Shown here: positions 46,707 to 57,371 of the stretch, one piece after another
Layout of the letters: every line of letters begins with the position of its first letter
How positions within the stretch are numbered: the stretch's first letter is position 1
Source of the DNA: Paraphoma chrysanthemicola
Taxonomy: Eukaryota; Ascomycota; Dothideomycetes; Pleosporales; Phaeosphaeriaceae
Length of the DNA stretch: 64,000 nt
Reading direction: 5' to 3'
NCBI GenBank assembly: GCA_020744225.1
Contig: JAGMWG010000020.1
Coordinates: 1 to 64,000, forward strand
Made by a program: the position numbers and the translations under genes
The notes under the pieces: generated by a model
Databases searched by the model: none
The model's input: the letters and a program-made list of their open reading frames with translations, nothing else
Told to the model about the DNA's origin: nothing

Positions 46707-48511
46707 TTACGGAAGGCGGTCTGCTAGCTCTGCAAATAGCGTGTACATGACCTTGACTTCATCGTACTGTTTCATGTTAGTCTACTCCAGGTACACATAG
46801 CCACGAGAGGTATTGGCGTTTTAGGAAGAGAAAGATTTACCGTGTTAGCATTTGTGAAAACTCCAATTTGATCTGCATGATCAATTGTCGAATTCTCTCC
46901 AATATGCCAATATCTCCCCCGAACACCAGCTGCGCCGGAAGCAGCGTAGTGGCGTGAGAAACTCCCGTTGTCCGTGAAAGATCGATCTGAAGGTCCATCC
47001 ATAGAATCGGTATTGACAATGCCGTCGTTACGCCTGAATTGCAGTGATGAAATGTCTAGATTGACGGCTGGCGTTATGTCGCGTCCTCCCATAGCATAGG
47101 AAGGGAAAGCTATGAAGGGAAGCATGTCCGGTCGAGGTATTTGTGTGCCGGGTCTGGGAACTTGGTAGGGGTACCCAAGGCCACGAAGGTGGTTGTTTGC
47201 GACATCAGTCGCCCAGCCCAAAATCTCGCGTAATGGAGGGAGGATTCCGAGCCATTGCAAGGGTCGCGCCCCAGCAGCGAGAATATTGCCCCAGATGCCC
47301 ATGAAGTTCAAGACACTATTTCCGCGGATCAACGCCAGGAAACTGTTGATCTTCGCAGCAGTAACTGTCTCGTTTTCAGGAAAGTCATTCGTCGCACAGA
47401 ATGACATCGTGAAGTAGTAGACGTCTGACGAAGGGGCCCCAGCAAATGCGTCGAGATCCACTGTTCCACGGACACTGTCATCGTACAGCCCATTGTGGCG
47501 GCCAAACCACCATGCAGCAACGCCGGGCGCAATGCGGCGTCGCATTTGTTGGAAGGTCTCTCCTTCTTGTCGATGGAAACCCCAGTGATCCAAGTGAAGA
47601 TCGTAAACCCTATTCGGCCGCAATTCGAATGAACACAATGTAATAGAGTCTATGAGCGGATCGATGCCGGTCGATGCGAGAAGATCCTGTTCAGAATCAG
47701 AAAATTCATGTCAGGAAATGCTAGCTAAATGCTGACTGACGGGTACTATGTCTGTCACTGTTGTGCCCTTGTGTGGAGTGCCTAAGGTAACAACTGATTT
47801 GATCCAACCCCGACGATCAGTGCCGAGGAATTGTTCTAGATGAGAATCACTCGTTCCAGATAGTAGTTCGATCAGATACCTCACAGTCGTACCACCCTGC
47901 GAATGGCAAATCATGTTGACCCTGTTTGTAGCATTCCATTCCCAGGGTTTGGGAAGAGGGTTCGAAAGTGGGGTCGTGGGGTTGTAGAGCACTGCTTTAC
48001 ATGTTTTCGCGTCAGCGAGCGCAGCTGGGTCGAGCGATGGATGGTCGGTTGCATAAGTAATGGGAATCCGGGATGGAGTGTCGTCGGGTGCGTCGAATGA
48101 CCTACTTGGATTAACATCTATCCTCGATGATCTGATGGTACTTCTACCCATTGGTTAGCTGCGTGAAGATCTCGCAAGCTCTTTCTCTGTTGCTTGAAAA
48201 GGGGCCAATTCGAACCACAATGACTCTGTAGCCCAGTCCAGACAGAACCAAGGGCAAGCTGTCAAAGCCACCGAAATAGTTGACAGCTCCTAGAAAGGGC
48301 TTTCCCCATCCACTGAATCCGGGAACTATCATCATCATGTCAGTTAGAATATACTTCCATAACGTTGTACTATATTTATAGTGTTACCTAGAACGATCGG
48401 ATCTGCTCGTGCAGGCGGGTTTGGGAGCTGGCTTCGAATGTTTCGAACCTCATCCTGCAGTCGGAGGATACCTCTGTTTGCTTCATTGATAGGATGGGCC
48501 AAAATTTCCAT
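46707..48511 (-). CDS. triacylglycerol lipase resembling bacterial family I.5
   Basis: Predicted 522 aa alpha/beta-hydrolase. Exons are 48388-48511, 48148-48325, 47741-48101, 46841-47686 and 46707-46766. Introns are 62, 46, 54 and 74 nt, and all phases fit. The core resembles the thermoalkalophilic Geobacillus/Staphylococcus lipases. It has PIVLVPGFSGWGKPFLG (oxyanion loop) with the Trp-Gly, GYRVIVVRIGPFSSNRERAC, and MICHSQGGTTVRYL with the nucleophile Ser. TLGTPHKGTTVTDIVP follows, then NDGIVNTDSMDGP with the acid Asp, and NSTIDHADQIGVF with the catalytic His. No signal peptide is present, unlike bacterial relatives. A frame change near 48147 disappears when a 46 nt intron is spliced. The eukaryotic introns show it is established in the fungus. 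Its ultimate origin could be bacterial transfer. Confidence 0.85.
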
Positions 48512-48852
48512 ATTGTCGAGTGTGATGCCTTTTAGTTGTCTACAACGATGCTGCGTCCGATTTATATTTTCCTTGACGGACGGACAACACCGTTAAAGCA
48601 GCGCACTTCAGCTCACCTTGGCTGTCGCTCAGCTGTGCAACCAGGTGGACTGACTCGCATGGAGATGTTCTCAACACAACGCCACGGTCTTTGCGCACTG
48701 GCTACCCTATGTTGATTGAACATGGTATGTGCTAGATAATATGTGATGCCAAATTACTCGGCGCCAGAGTGACCAATACATGTAGTCCCACCCCGCACAC
48801 CAGGAAAAGCACAAAAGAACTGGCAATGAAGATTCCATAAATTACACACTCG
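48512..48852. other. short intergenic
   Basis: Upstream of the lipase gene and downstream of the 48853-49471 gene, both on the minus strand. Nothing recognised. Confidence 0.4.
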
Positions 48853-49471
48853 CTACTTTAGTAAATCATCCGGCTTCATCATGCCCCTCTTCAGCATTCC
48901 CACCATCGCCCCCGTTGGATTACTGTAAATGGAAGTCTTCCCCAATTTTATACTCCCATCTCCCTGCTTCACATAATGAAAATCAAATGCCGCAGGAATA
49001 ACCCCATCCCATTCTTTGCCCTGTTCATCCTTCACCTTCTCGCCTTCCCCAGCAACAGCCAAATTATACCACAAGTTCGCCACGCCAAGCATCTCCCATC
49101 CGGTCTCGGTTTCCCAGCAGACGAGGTTCGTGGGATCGTGGCAGTGCGCACTCATTGGCGCGTAGAGCTCCTCACGGAATGTAGACCACGATTCGTCGCC
49201 GCCCGAGACGACCTCGCCAGTAGACTTGTGAAGCGTATGGTCTGTAGTGAGGTACGCCGATGCGGGCTCGGTGTTCCAGGCTTTACGGTCGCAGGCATAA
49301 GTATAAGATTCCCTGACGGCATTAGAGCGGATTTCTATGGTACGAGGGAGTTGAGGCTGGAAGCTCTGCGCAAAAATAGGCAACGTACATCCATTCCATG
49401 GCTGGATGGGCTCGACTTTTGGAGTCCCAGGATCCAAGGTGGATAAATGCTGGTTTGGTTGGGAAAGACAT
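48853..49471 (-). pseudogene. conserved fungal protein, possibly NTF2/SnoaL-like, with a frame change at its N terminus
   Basis: The frame 48853 to about 49437 is a well-formed protein of some 194 residues: VEPIQPWNGCTLPIFAQSF, ACDRKAWNTEPASAYL, HKSTGEVVSGG, LYAPMSAHCHDPTNLVCWET, and VGMLKRGMMKPDDLLK at the end. It resembles a widespread uncharacterised fungal family with an NTF2-like flavour. No ATG opens this frame. The only suitable ATG (49471, MSFPTKPAFIHL) is in another frame, and no intron can bridge the ~35 nt between them. A one-base indel near 49437 would restore it. So it is either a young pseudogene or a sequence error. Function is unknown, and the NTF2-like label is tentative. Confidence 0.5.
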
Positions 49472-50790
49472 GGTCACGAGATCAAGCGTTGGATGCGATG
49501 AGCTCTGTACAGGCAGAGCTCCGTTACTACCTCCATGATATATATGTGCGATGAAGTTCAGCTGCGATATTATCGGAGGCTGTTAGCTAAAGTATTTGTA
49601 AATCACGGATGACTAGTGAGTGTGCGATACGTCCGGCTAGTCAGCACTAGGGCTACGGCGGAGTCGTCAACGAGGTTTGAAGTGCCCGAACGCGTGTTGA
49701 ACTACGTCTCGTCAGCCGTGTGAGTCGTTAATTCTGCCTCTCGTTGGTCGCTGTGTACTGTCTTTTCAGGCAGATTACGCTTGAGGCTTGGTGGAGGCTT
49801 GCGCGAGGCTTAATGGAGGCTTGCGCCAGGCTTGGGGCTGAACGATGAAATGCGGGGAAGCCATCTAGCTGACCGCCAACATCATGAGAGGTCTCTCCAT
49901 CTACCATGAGAAACCCGGACGGTGGATTGTGAATGCGGAAGCAGTCATGTCTGATTGAGCAAAGTATTTACAACTTGTGACAGCTGATCGCGCGGGCGAT
50001 ACATTCACAATATGACGTCATTGGCCACGATTCTTACACTGACGAATGCATATAGTAAATCATTTTGGAGCTGAATTCCTTTGCTCTAGAATTGCGTTCC
50101 AAGAACCTACAAGTATGAATACATGCCATTTGAGAAAACCTAATTTAGTCGCCGTCGGCGTCTTGCCAGGTCCTGATAGCCTAAGTAGGTGAAGCCACAA
50201 GAGGTAGTGCTATGTGGTGAAGAGGTGGCGGAGTATGTGACGGAGGAATTGGGAGCATCGGAGGCTTGAATCGAGGTGCTGGGGCTGGTGAGCGCGGTCT
50301 TAATGGACGTGGTGTGTGAATCGGGAAGATGGTAGCAGGCGAAACGAAGACATTAAACACCTTCACTAATTTGGACCAATTTCAATTATTGCTTGTGGAG
50401 AATAGGACACTGATTTACTTAGATATTCTTTGCGAAAAATTCAGTCCGGATGGCTCGTTTAAGTCGAGACGGGGCGAGAGTTATCCAGGCGGGGTAATGC
50501 TGCAGCTGAGGTGAACTCACCGCCGTAAATCGCGCATTCATTCAATTCGAAGGTGACACCTGAGACACCGTGCAGACATTTCATTGTCATCCAAATGTTT
50601 CGTGTTTAGAATCGTTGCAAGAATCAAATCAAGTGTGAACGAGGTGCACTTTAGTGTGAAGTTCATGTCGTTTCAACGTGGGGTATCCTGCATCTCCTGC
50701 CACCTTGTGCACACCAACTGTATGCCAAGCACCTTCGTTCGTATGATCATTATATATAGTCTTCTACGCCAACCGAGTCATCAGACACGC
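49472..50790. other. 1.3 kb intergenic with a small tandem repeat
   Basis: Between the 49471 start and the PTR2 stop. It contains the 22 bp tandem repeat at 49783. No gene recognised otherwise. Confidence 0.4.
49783..49837 (+). repeat. 22 bp tandem repeat, 2.5 copies
   Basis: Copy 1 (49783-49804) and copy 2 (49805-49826) differ at two positions, GGTGG versus AATGG in the middle. An 11 bp third partial copy follows. Within each unit GAGGCTT occurs twice, so it is itself a degenerate 11 bp repeat. Confidence 0.8.
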
Positions 50791-52767
50791 CTAGATCTTC
50801 TCATTCCTGACGCTGGTGACTTCCACGTTCTCGTCATCGAGAGGCTTCTTGTTTCCAAGGTACTTACTCTCCTGGAGGTTGTTCATAGCGTCTTCCTCGC
50901 GATCAGCCTTGCGGAAGGTGAGGTAGAAGCCAACACCACCGAACATGGCAATCACAGCGACGGAGCCGTAATTCCAGACAAGGAGAGGGTCCTCGGACAG
51001 GGACACGAAAGCTTGACCAAGAGCAGCGGATACGGCTGAAGTGGAAAGCGCAATAGCCTGAATGGTCGACTTCATGTTTTGAGGAGCTTTGGTGTACGCG
51101 TACTCAAGCTTCGTGATCGAAGCGAGAACTTCGGACATACCAATGAGACCGTACGGGAAGACCTGGACCCAGACCGAGATGTCGGCGTTGCAGTCCTTTC
51201 GGGTCTTGCTCAGCTTGTTGATCTGGTTGCCGCACTTGCTCATCTTGTAGATGTAGGCTTGAATGACGCAGGCGCTGACCATGGCGAACGAGGATAGCGC
51301 AAAACCAGCAGTGATCTTCTTGATGGGAGTAAAGTTGACACCCATCTTTCGGAGACCTGGGTAGACGATGAAGTCCATGATCGGGATAATAATGATGATG
51401 AAGATGGGGTTGAGCTTGGAGACGATGTCGTTGGGAGTGCTTCCGAGATTCATGGTGTTTGCTTGCGACACGAGGTTACCAGTCATCTGGTTGTATGCGA
51501 GCCAGTAGAGTGGGTACCACAGGAAGACCTTGCATGCGAGAAGACCGCGACGGACTTCGTCAACCCAAGCGTCATCAAAGGTCATCCATGCTGGTACAGG
51601 CTCACCGGCTGCGCGGAGCGCACTAGGCTTGACGCGATCCCAGAAGCCCGCGTCCTTGAAGGTGTTCTTCTTGGGGCTCTTCTTGCAAGCGAATCGGATG
51701 AGTTTATAGGCCTTGCCCATGACGGAGCCCGTCGGAGGCGCAAGCTTGTAGTGCTTCTTGAAGCCGATCAGGATGATGGGGCACAGCAGGTAGCAAATGG
51801 TAGGGAGCGTGTATGACAGCCAAAAGCCGACTACATGGGATTAGCCTTCGCACTTGAATGTTAATGGAGAATGCGCCTACCGAAATGCTCAGAGTAGACC
51901 ATAGCTAGAGAGCCAGTGAGCGACCCCATGTTGATGAGGAGATAAAAGTAGATGTAAATTCGCGCGGTGGTCGTTGCAGGGTCGACAATCTCCTTGCTTC
52001 CATTCTTCCTGACCCGGACGTAGGCGCGCTGGTCCTTGTATTGTTCTGCAATCAGGGGTGAGATGTTTGACTTGAAGCCTCCAGTTCCAATACCCATGAC
52101 AACGAGTCCGAGTGAGAAGATACCAATAGCGGTGTTTGGCTTGGTGATAACCTGGGGGATGGCTGAGAAAATGAGGAGAATGTGTCCGATGATAGCGATT
52201 ATATTGGCATACTGGATGGTCAGGTAGCGGCCAAAGTACTCGTCGGCAAGCCACGCGCCACCAAGCGGAGTGATGTAGGACCAGAACTGGTTGACTAGAT
52301 ACCATGTTAGACATGAAAGATGATCGGCAGGAAACGGACTTACACATGGTCAAACCGGTCGAGGCACGCTGGCCCATGCCCAGGGCACCGGATCCAGGCT
52401 TCTTAAGAAATCCAGCACCGGTCCTGGAGCCTGGTGGAAGATCCTTCTGAATGAAGTTGACGACTGCAAGGCTGGTCAACATGTTGTTCTGCTTGACGAT
52501 TGGTCGTCACTTACAGACAGCGCTGGTGCCATAGTAACTGAAGCGCTCTACGAACTCAACAACCGCGACAGTCCACGCCTGCCATGGGATGGAGCCGGCG
52601 ACCCTGGGAAGGGTGGCCCATTCTTCCTCGGTGGGGAAAGGACCCAAGAGATTGGTGTTTTCATCTTGGAACGAATCGGTCGAGCTAGCGTCGAGTGGAA
52701 TTGGGTCAAAGACGGTGGCGCCTTTGGTGATCTCAAGGCTCGTCTTGACGTTGGTAGGGGCTGCCAT
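50791..52767 (-). CDS. PTR2-type oligopeptide transporter (POT family)
   Basis: Predicted 608 aa proton-coupled di/tripeptide transporter of the plasma membrane. Exons in gene order are 52515-52767, 52344-52463, 51881-52294 and 50791-51830, with introns of 51, 49 and 50 nt, all in phase. Hallmarks are the helix-1 motif VEFVERFSYYG, GAWLADEYFGRYLTIQYANI, GTGGFKSNISPLIAEQY and the FYLLINMGSL motif. A fungal insert follows helix 5. Helices 7-12 run from KVFLWYPLYWLAYNQM onward. The cytosolic tails are acidic. The ATG at 52767 follows a long open but unlikely upstream extension. It is the largest intact transporter in the window and may feed nitrogen metabolism. Confidence 0.93.
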
Positions 52768-53834
52768 CGTTGCGTCGGGGAATGCTTCGTCGATCTGTCT
52801 GGACAAGTGCAGCAGTGCGAAGGAAGAGCAGCGCCGGAGATGTGGACGCAAAGTGCTCTCCAACGTAAACGAAGCGAATCGTTTGGACGAAGCGGTGTAT
52901 CGAACCTCAATGGACGAGTTGCACGAACGCCTGGCGGTGTGAGGTAGACACACCCTCCTTCATATACAATCGCAGCTAGGGTCCAGACCAGGTATTGGGC
53001 AGGAGTTACACAAGGATCGCACTTGCCTATCGTTGTGCGTCGGCCCACCCATGTTGGTTAACGCTGCCCACTGGCCTGTCACGATCGCACAAATGGTCGC
53101 TGACGGTCCCAAGCCCCGTGGGATCGCGCCTGGTTCGGTCGCAGGATTGCTTTACGATGCTTCGGTTCTGCGACCGCAAATAAGCGCGCTCTTAGAGGCT
53201 TCCAAGACCGTGGTACAATTGCAGGCCCCCGACGTTAGGATCAGAAAGGGAGGAGACGTGCAGGACAAAAGCCAATCCATGCTTCCAACACACAGCATGT
53301 CGCCACGATGTACGGGCTACCGTCCAGAAAAGAACTGCCAAGTTCTGTGCTAAGGTAAAGAAGATAACACCTTCGAAGCTTCCATGCAGCCGAGAGCGCG
53401 GCGTGGACGACGCCCAGATATGCCAAGGATGGGAATTAAACGGCCTGCCTTTTCGGGCGTGAACTAAGGCGGCGCAGATGGTAGCCAAGGCACTTTGCAG
53501 GATAACGACGTTCCATCGCGACATTCTCCTTCCTGCAATTGAGTAGGTTCATTGCGATAGAGCGTGAGGCGTGGTAAAGTGGCGTTTGTATAGTTTGAAG
53601 ATGTTGTTTTGGTGGTTGTGGAGGCGGAAAAATATGAAGGCACGTGTCACGCGACACAGTGCACAGACCGCAAGAACATCTCCTATCGCGCGTACCTAAC
53701 AACCTTCACGCAAAGCGTCAGCATTCTGAAAACATGATGATGCTTCGAAGCTCCTCCAGCTGTTGTATTATATGCGTGTCTAATTAATTCAAACCCCATG
53801 CCTACCCGCACGTGATGTGTCATCTAAACCCCAG
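52768..53834. other. intergenic with one uncertain hydrophobic frame
   Basis: Upstream of PTR2. A 110-codon minus-strand frame with ATG at 53524 starts like a signal peptide (MSRWNVVILQSALATICAAL) and has hydrophobic stretches, but it matches nothing and I do not call it a gene. No other feature recognised. Confidence 0.35.
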
Positions 53835-54751
53835 CTAGCGAAATCCCCAGGCACTCGGGATGAACTCAGCAGCCTCCGGACTCAAAAGCGAACCTCTCAC
53901 ATCCGACAGGACGTCCACCTCGCTCTGCGTTGAAGCGCTCCCGGGACGCTCAACATCTGATGCTACGCCGTCAAAACCAAATCGAAATACTCCACGACTA
54001 TCTGCAGGTTTCTGCACGGGACCTCCAACGACCATTCCGCCCTCCTTGATGCTCAATTTGCTCACCCCGAAGTCGTCGTTGGACCTGTGACGACCTCCAC
54101 GACCGCCAGTATCGCTGCCTCCGAAGTTGAGGAAGTTGCCGCGACCTCTGTGGAACACACCACGTCCCGTGCGAAGCTGTGCTTGTTGCGCCTTTCGCTC
54201 TTTCACCAGCTCTGCTTTCTTGCGCACCATCTCGGGATCCCTTCATGGCCGTTAGCCGAGGACCTCGTCATCCATTCAGGTCGACTTACCTTGCAGCGAA
54301 CTTTCCTCCCCAGATGTACGTCTCGTGCTCGTTTTCGCTGAGCTTCCGTCGCGGGTGGTCCGGATCTGGCTCAGTTCCAAGAGACGCCAGCTTATAAGTG
54401 CCATGCTTCAAGGCGTGACGTACGAATACGCCGATGCACATGTCAATCTCGCGGCGCACCCAGCCGAAGTTCCTGACATCCGCGGGCGTCATAATCTCTG
54501 GGTTGACCAGCAGCAAGCGCACGCGCTCAACGGTGGAAGGGAAGTCTTCTTTCACCGCCTAGATCAAAGGTCAGTAGACGGCGCTGGTATTAATGCAGTG
54601 TAATAGAGACACTCACCAGGTTTGCTATAGATCGTGAGGCATCTCCAATACGTCGCTCCCAGGAACCGTGCAGCGACTCGCCGTAGGCGAACTTGAGAAG
54701 CGGAATCAGCTCCTCGTCTGCCCACTTCAGGAACTTCTCGTTGGCCATCAT
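53835..54751 (-). CDS. unrecognised family protein with Gly/Arg-rich tail (member 3)
   Basis: Model of 269 aa with exons 54617-54751, 54290-54558 and 53835-54240, introns 58 nt (phase 0) and 49 nt (phase 2). The two introns sit at the same places and phases as in member 1. The N-terminal helix KFLKWADEELIPLLKFAYGE corresponds to the helices of the other members. The core RREIDMCIGVFVRHALKHG matches their RHxxxxG core. The last exon starts with a charged helix (RKKAELVKERKAQQAQL) and continues to FHRGRGNFLNF and GGSDTGGRGGRHRS, then a longer unique tail. Two ATGs (54751 and 54748) are adjacent; a longer GTG-initiated frame is not credible. Function is unknown; the tail suggests contact with RNA or with a methyltransferase, by analogy only. 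Confidence 0.72.
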
Positions 54752-55675
54752 GCTTGCAGCTGGTGATATAGGTAGGCCGAATGTAGTGCCTGGCGTGTAC
54801 ACAATGCTGGGCGAGATAGCGGGTTAAGGAGCAGTTGAAGAGCAGTAACGCGAGAGTGTAGGGTGTACTTTGGGTTGACGAAAGATTTTATATACTTGTG
54901 GCGGAGGTGAAAGAGAGGTTCTTCCGGTCGCCGAGGGCAAGCACTATAGCACTTCATTGTCACGTTCACGATCCGCTCGCGAGAAACAATCGATTGCTCT
55001 GCACCAAGCGTGAAAGCTGCTAGAATGAAATCCTAGAGCAACGGTTGCGGCCGTAATATAGGCATCATGCTCTGCCCTGTGAGCACCGTCATCTGAGCGC
55101 TCAATGACGCTGGACCTGTCGGCGGAATCTGAAGCAAATGCGAGAGCACAGGCTCATGACGACCCCACACGGTGGGCACGAGCAAGCACACCATCTCCAG
55201 TGAGACTTGCATGGTGCTCGCCTATCCTGGCGGAGGTATCATCCTGCCGCTTGTCGCACATAACGTTACTTCTACATCACCGTTCAATCTGCCAAACATG
55301 TTCCCAAAGCATACACCTGAAGATTCCCAGCATGATATGTGAATTACGAACGAAACTGTTGTGCCCCAAATATCCCAGATCTTGACCTTTGTCAACGGCT
55401 TCCAGAATCCGTAGGATGAAATCATATATTGGCCAGGTGCATGTCTTACATGTCTCAGGACTCCCACTCTGGTCAAAATATGCCTGACCCATGTCCAAAG
55501 TGAGGATCTCCAATCAAGCCAATGCCACACACTGTCCACTTCCATATATCGTAAATTACTCGATGCATATGATGTCCAGTTCACACATACCATGAAATCA
55601 AGTCAAAAGATACAGAATCAACCACCATTCTCGGCTTCTTACGAGCCCGAATTCGAGGTGGCACTTCACGCGACC
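54752..55675. other. intergenic between family members 3 and 4
   Basis: No gene recognised. A minus-strand frame of 123 codons (55222-55593) is Trp-rich and has no motif, so I leave it out. Confidence 0.4.
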
Positions 55676-56635
55676 TCAGATAGCAACCCCACCACCCGCC
55701 GCACCACCAGGTGGGCCCCTCGGGCGACCATCGCCCGGCGCACCCCAGAACGGCTTGCCCTCCACGCCTCCAGAATTGTTCTTACTCCTCCCCTTTTGCG
55801 CCTCAGAGCCCTTCTTCTCCTTCCTACACCCAAGACGTCAGTGCTCAAATCCAAACTCCATGTCCCACTGTAAAACACCTACCAAATCGGAACTTCAACC
55901 TCGGCCACTCCGCACTGTTCGGCATAAGTTCCACACCATTCCTTCTCGCATACTCGGCCCTCGCCTGCTGCACCGTCTACCCATACCGCCTCATCGCCTC
56001 GTTTGCCGGTGCTGTCGGCGGCAACACCAGGCCGCCGTGGTTTTGGTAGTGTCGGTACAGCAGGAGTTCGACCATGGAGCGGTTCTGGCGAATGTGTTCC
56101 ATTGCCGGGTGGCCGAGATCGCGGTTTGGAAATGCGGAGAATGAGTTCGTGCATGAGGCGCGGGTCGCGGTCAAAGGCTTCCTGGGTTGGGATTAGCTTT
56201 GTTGGATGAGACGATAGGCAGAGAAAGGCTGGATAGACGAATTTGAGAAGGGATGGGAAGGGGACGTATGATTGTCTCGCTCCAGTATACTGCGTTGTCG
56301 ATGTCAGGCAGATAATTGTGGTTCGGATGCACACGACCGCGCTCATCGACGATGGTGAATGCCCATCGGAGAAATGGCTCCATGGATAGACCGATGAAGC
56401 GCTGAAGATCGTTTGGCGGTTGGTTCGGGTCGTATATGACTGTGGAAATGGGGCGGTAGCCTTGCGGAGGAGATGTTGGACCGGCTGGATATGCGCGCTG
56501 GACGCCTTGAGGGCTTCCAGGAGATTCTATGGTGCGAGAGCGGATGCGACCATGGCGAGGTGAGGCATTGTAGTCGGAGAGTGGGTAGTTCCCGCTAGGG
56601 GCGCGATTGCTACGGTTTGGGGCGGAACCGGACAT
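55676..56635 (-). pseudogene. RGG-tail-family protein, broken copy (member 4)
   Basis: The order of parts matches members 1 and 3. The N-terminal region is longer and Pro/Ser-rich, then has NDLQRFIGLSMEPFLRWAFT and PDIDNAVYWSETII before the first intron (about 56178-56265). The next exon begins FDRDPRLMHELILRI. The frame then jumps by one base to FPNRDLGHPAMEHIRQNRSM and LLLYRHYQNHGGLVLPPTAP, the clear family core. It meets TAG at 55977-55979, directly before VQQARAEYARRNGVELMPN in that same frame. Another frame change is needed to reach the VPIW end, which has the same split-Trp phase-2 intron as member 1. The last exon is Gly-rich (GDGRPRGPPGGAAGGGVAI) and stops at 55676. No intron explains these breaks. 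It is a pseudogene unless the assembly is wrong. Confidence 0.68.
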
Positions 56636-57371
56636 TCTAGGTGATATACGATGTGTTGGGGGATGATGGTGGATGATGCCGAACGCTGGGACCTTGGTAT
56701 ATGACTATCGTGGTTGATAAGAACAAGGAGAGAGCAGATCTGAGGGCAATTCTTATTTATATACTCGATCCCTCAGCCTCTACAACTTCAACTCAAGGTG
56801 AAGACATCCTCAAATCCACCTTCACCTCGACTGTCACGGCTGATTCGAGGCATAAGCAAACGGAACCAAACATATCGCCATCACGATCCGCTGATTGAAG
56901 AAAAGGGGCGTTTGCTGCCGAGGTGGAATATTTACGGAAAAGATGGAAGAAGGACTGCAGCCAGGAGAGCTTTATAGTGAAGAGACGAGCCGGGGCAAAC
57001 GCTAACGGTCATAGGATACTTGATTATACAATTCGTGTGTGGCATCAAGCAAGAGTCATAGAGAAAGGGAAATGCGTGATCAAGAGGATACCTCCCTGCA
57101 TCTACGTGCTGTTTGCTTGGCTTACGCGTGAGCAAAGATAGTCTAGGCGCGCTTGATGCGAATATCGAAGGCGATCAAGTACATCCGAGACATACTTTGG
57201 GAAGCGTGTGTGCAAGCCCTGTGCCATGACATATGTACCTCCTGGAAATGCTTCAAGATTGTACCCAAAAGAATTACTGTTTGCGTCAGGCATAGGAAGT
57301 CGTACTTCGTTGTTTGAGTGATCTAGTCCAGCAGCTCGGAATACTACATAATGTGTAGCGACGGAGTGCAC
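56636..57371. other. intergenic
   Basis: Promoter side of member 4 and 3' flank of malic enzyme. The open frame abutting the malic enzyme stop (57102-57371) has no ATG start and is treated as untranslated 3' sequence. Confidence 0.4.

Noticed and set aside
48102..48147. Apparent frameshift in the lipase gene.
   Set aside because: A 46 nt intron, similar in size to others in the window, joins the frames exactly.
57102..57371. 89-codon minus-strand frame just after the malic enzyme stop.
   Set aside because: It has no ATG start and fits 3' untranslated sequence.
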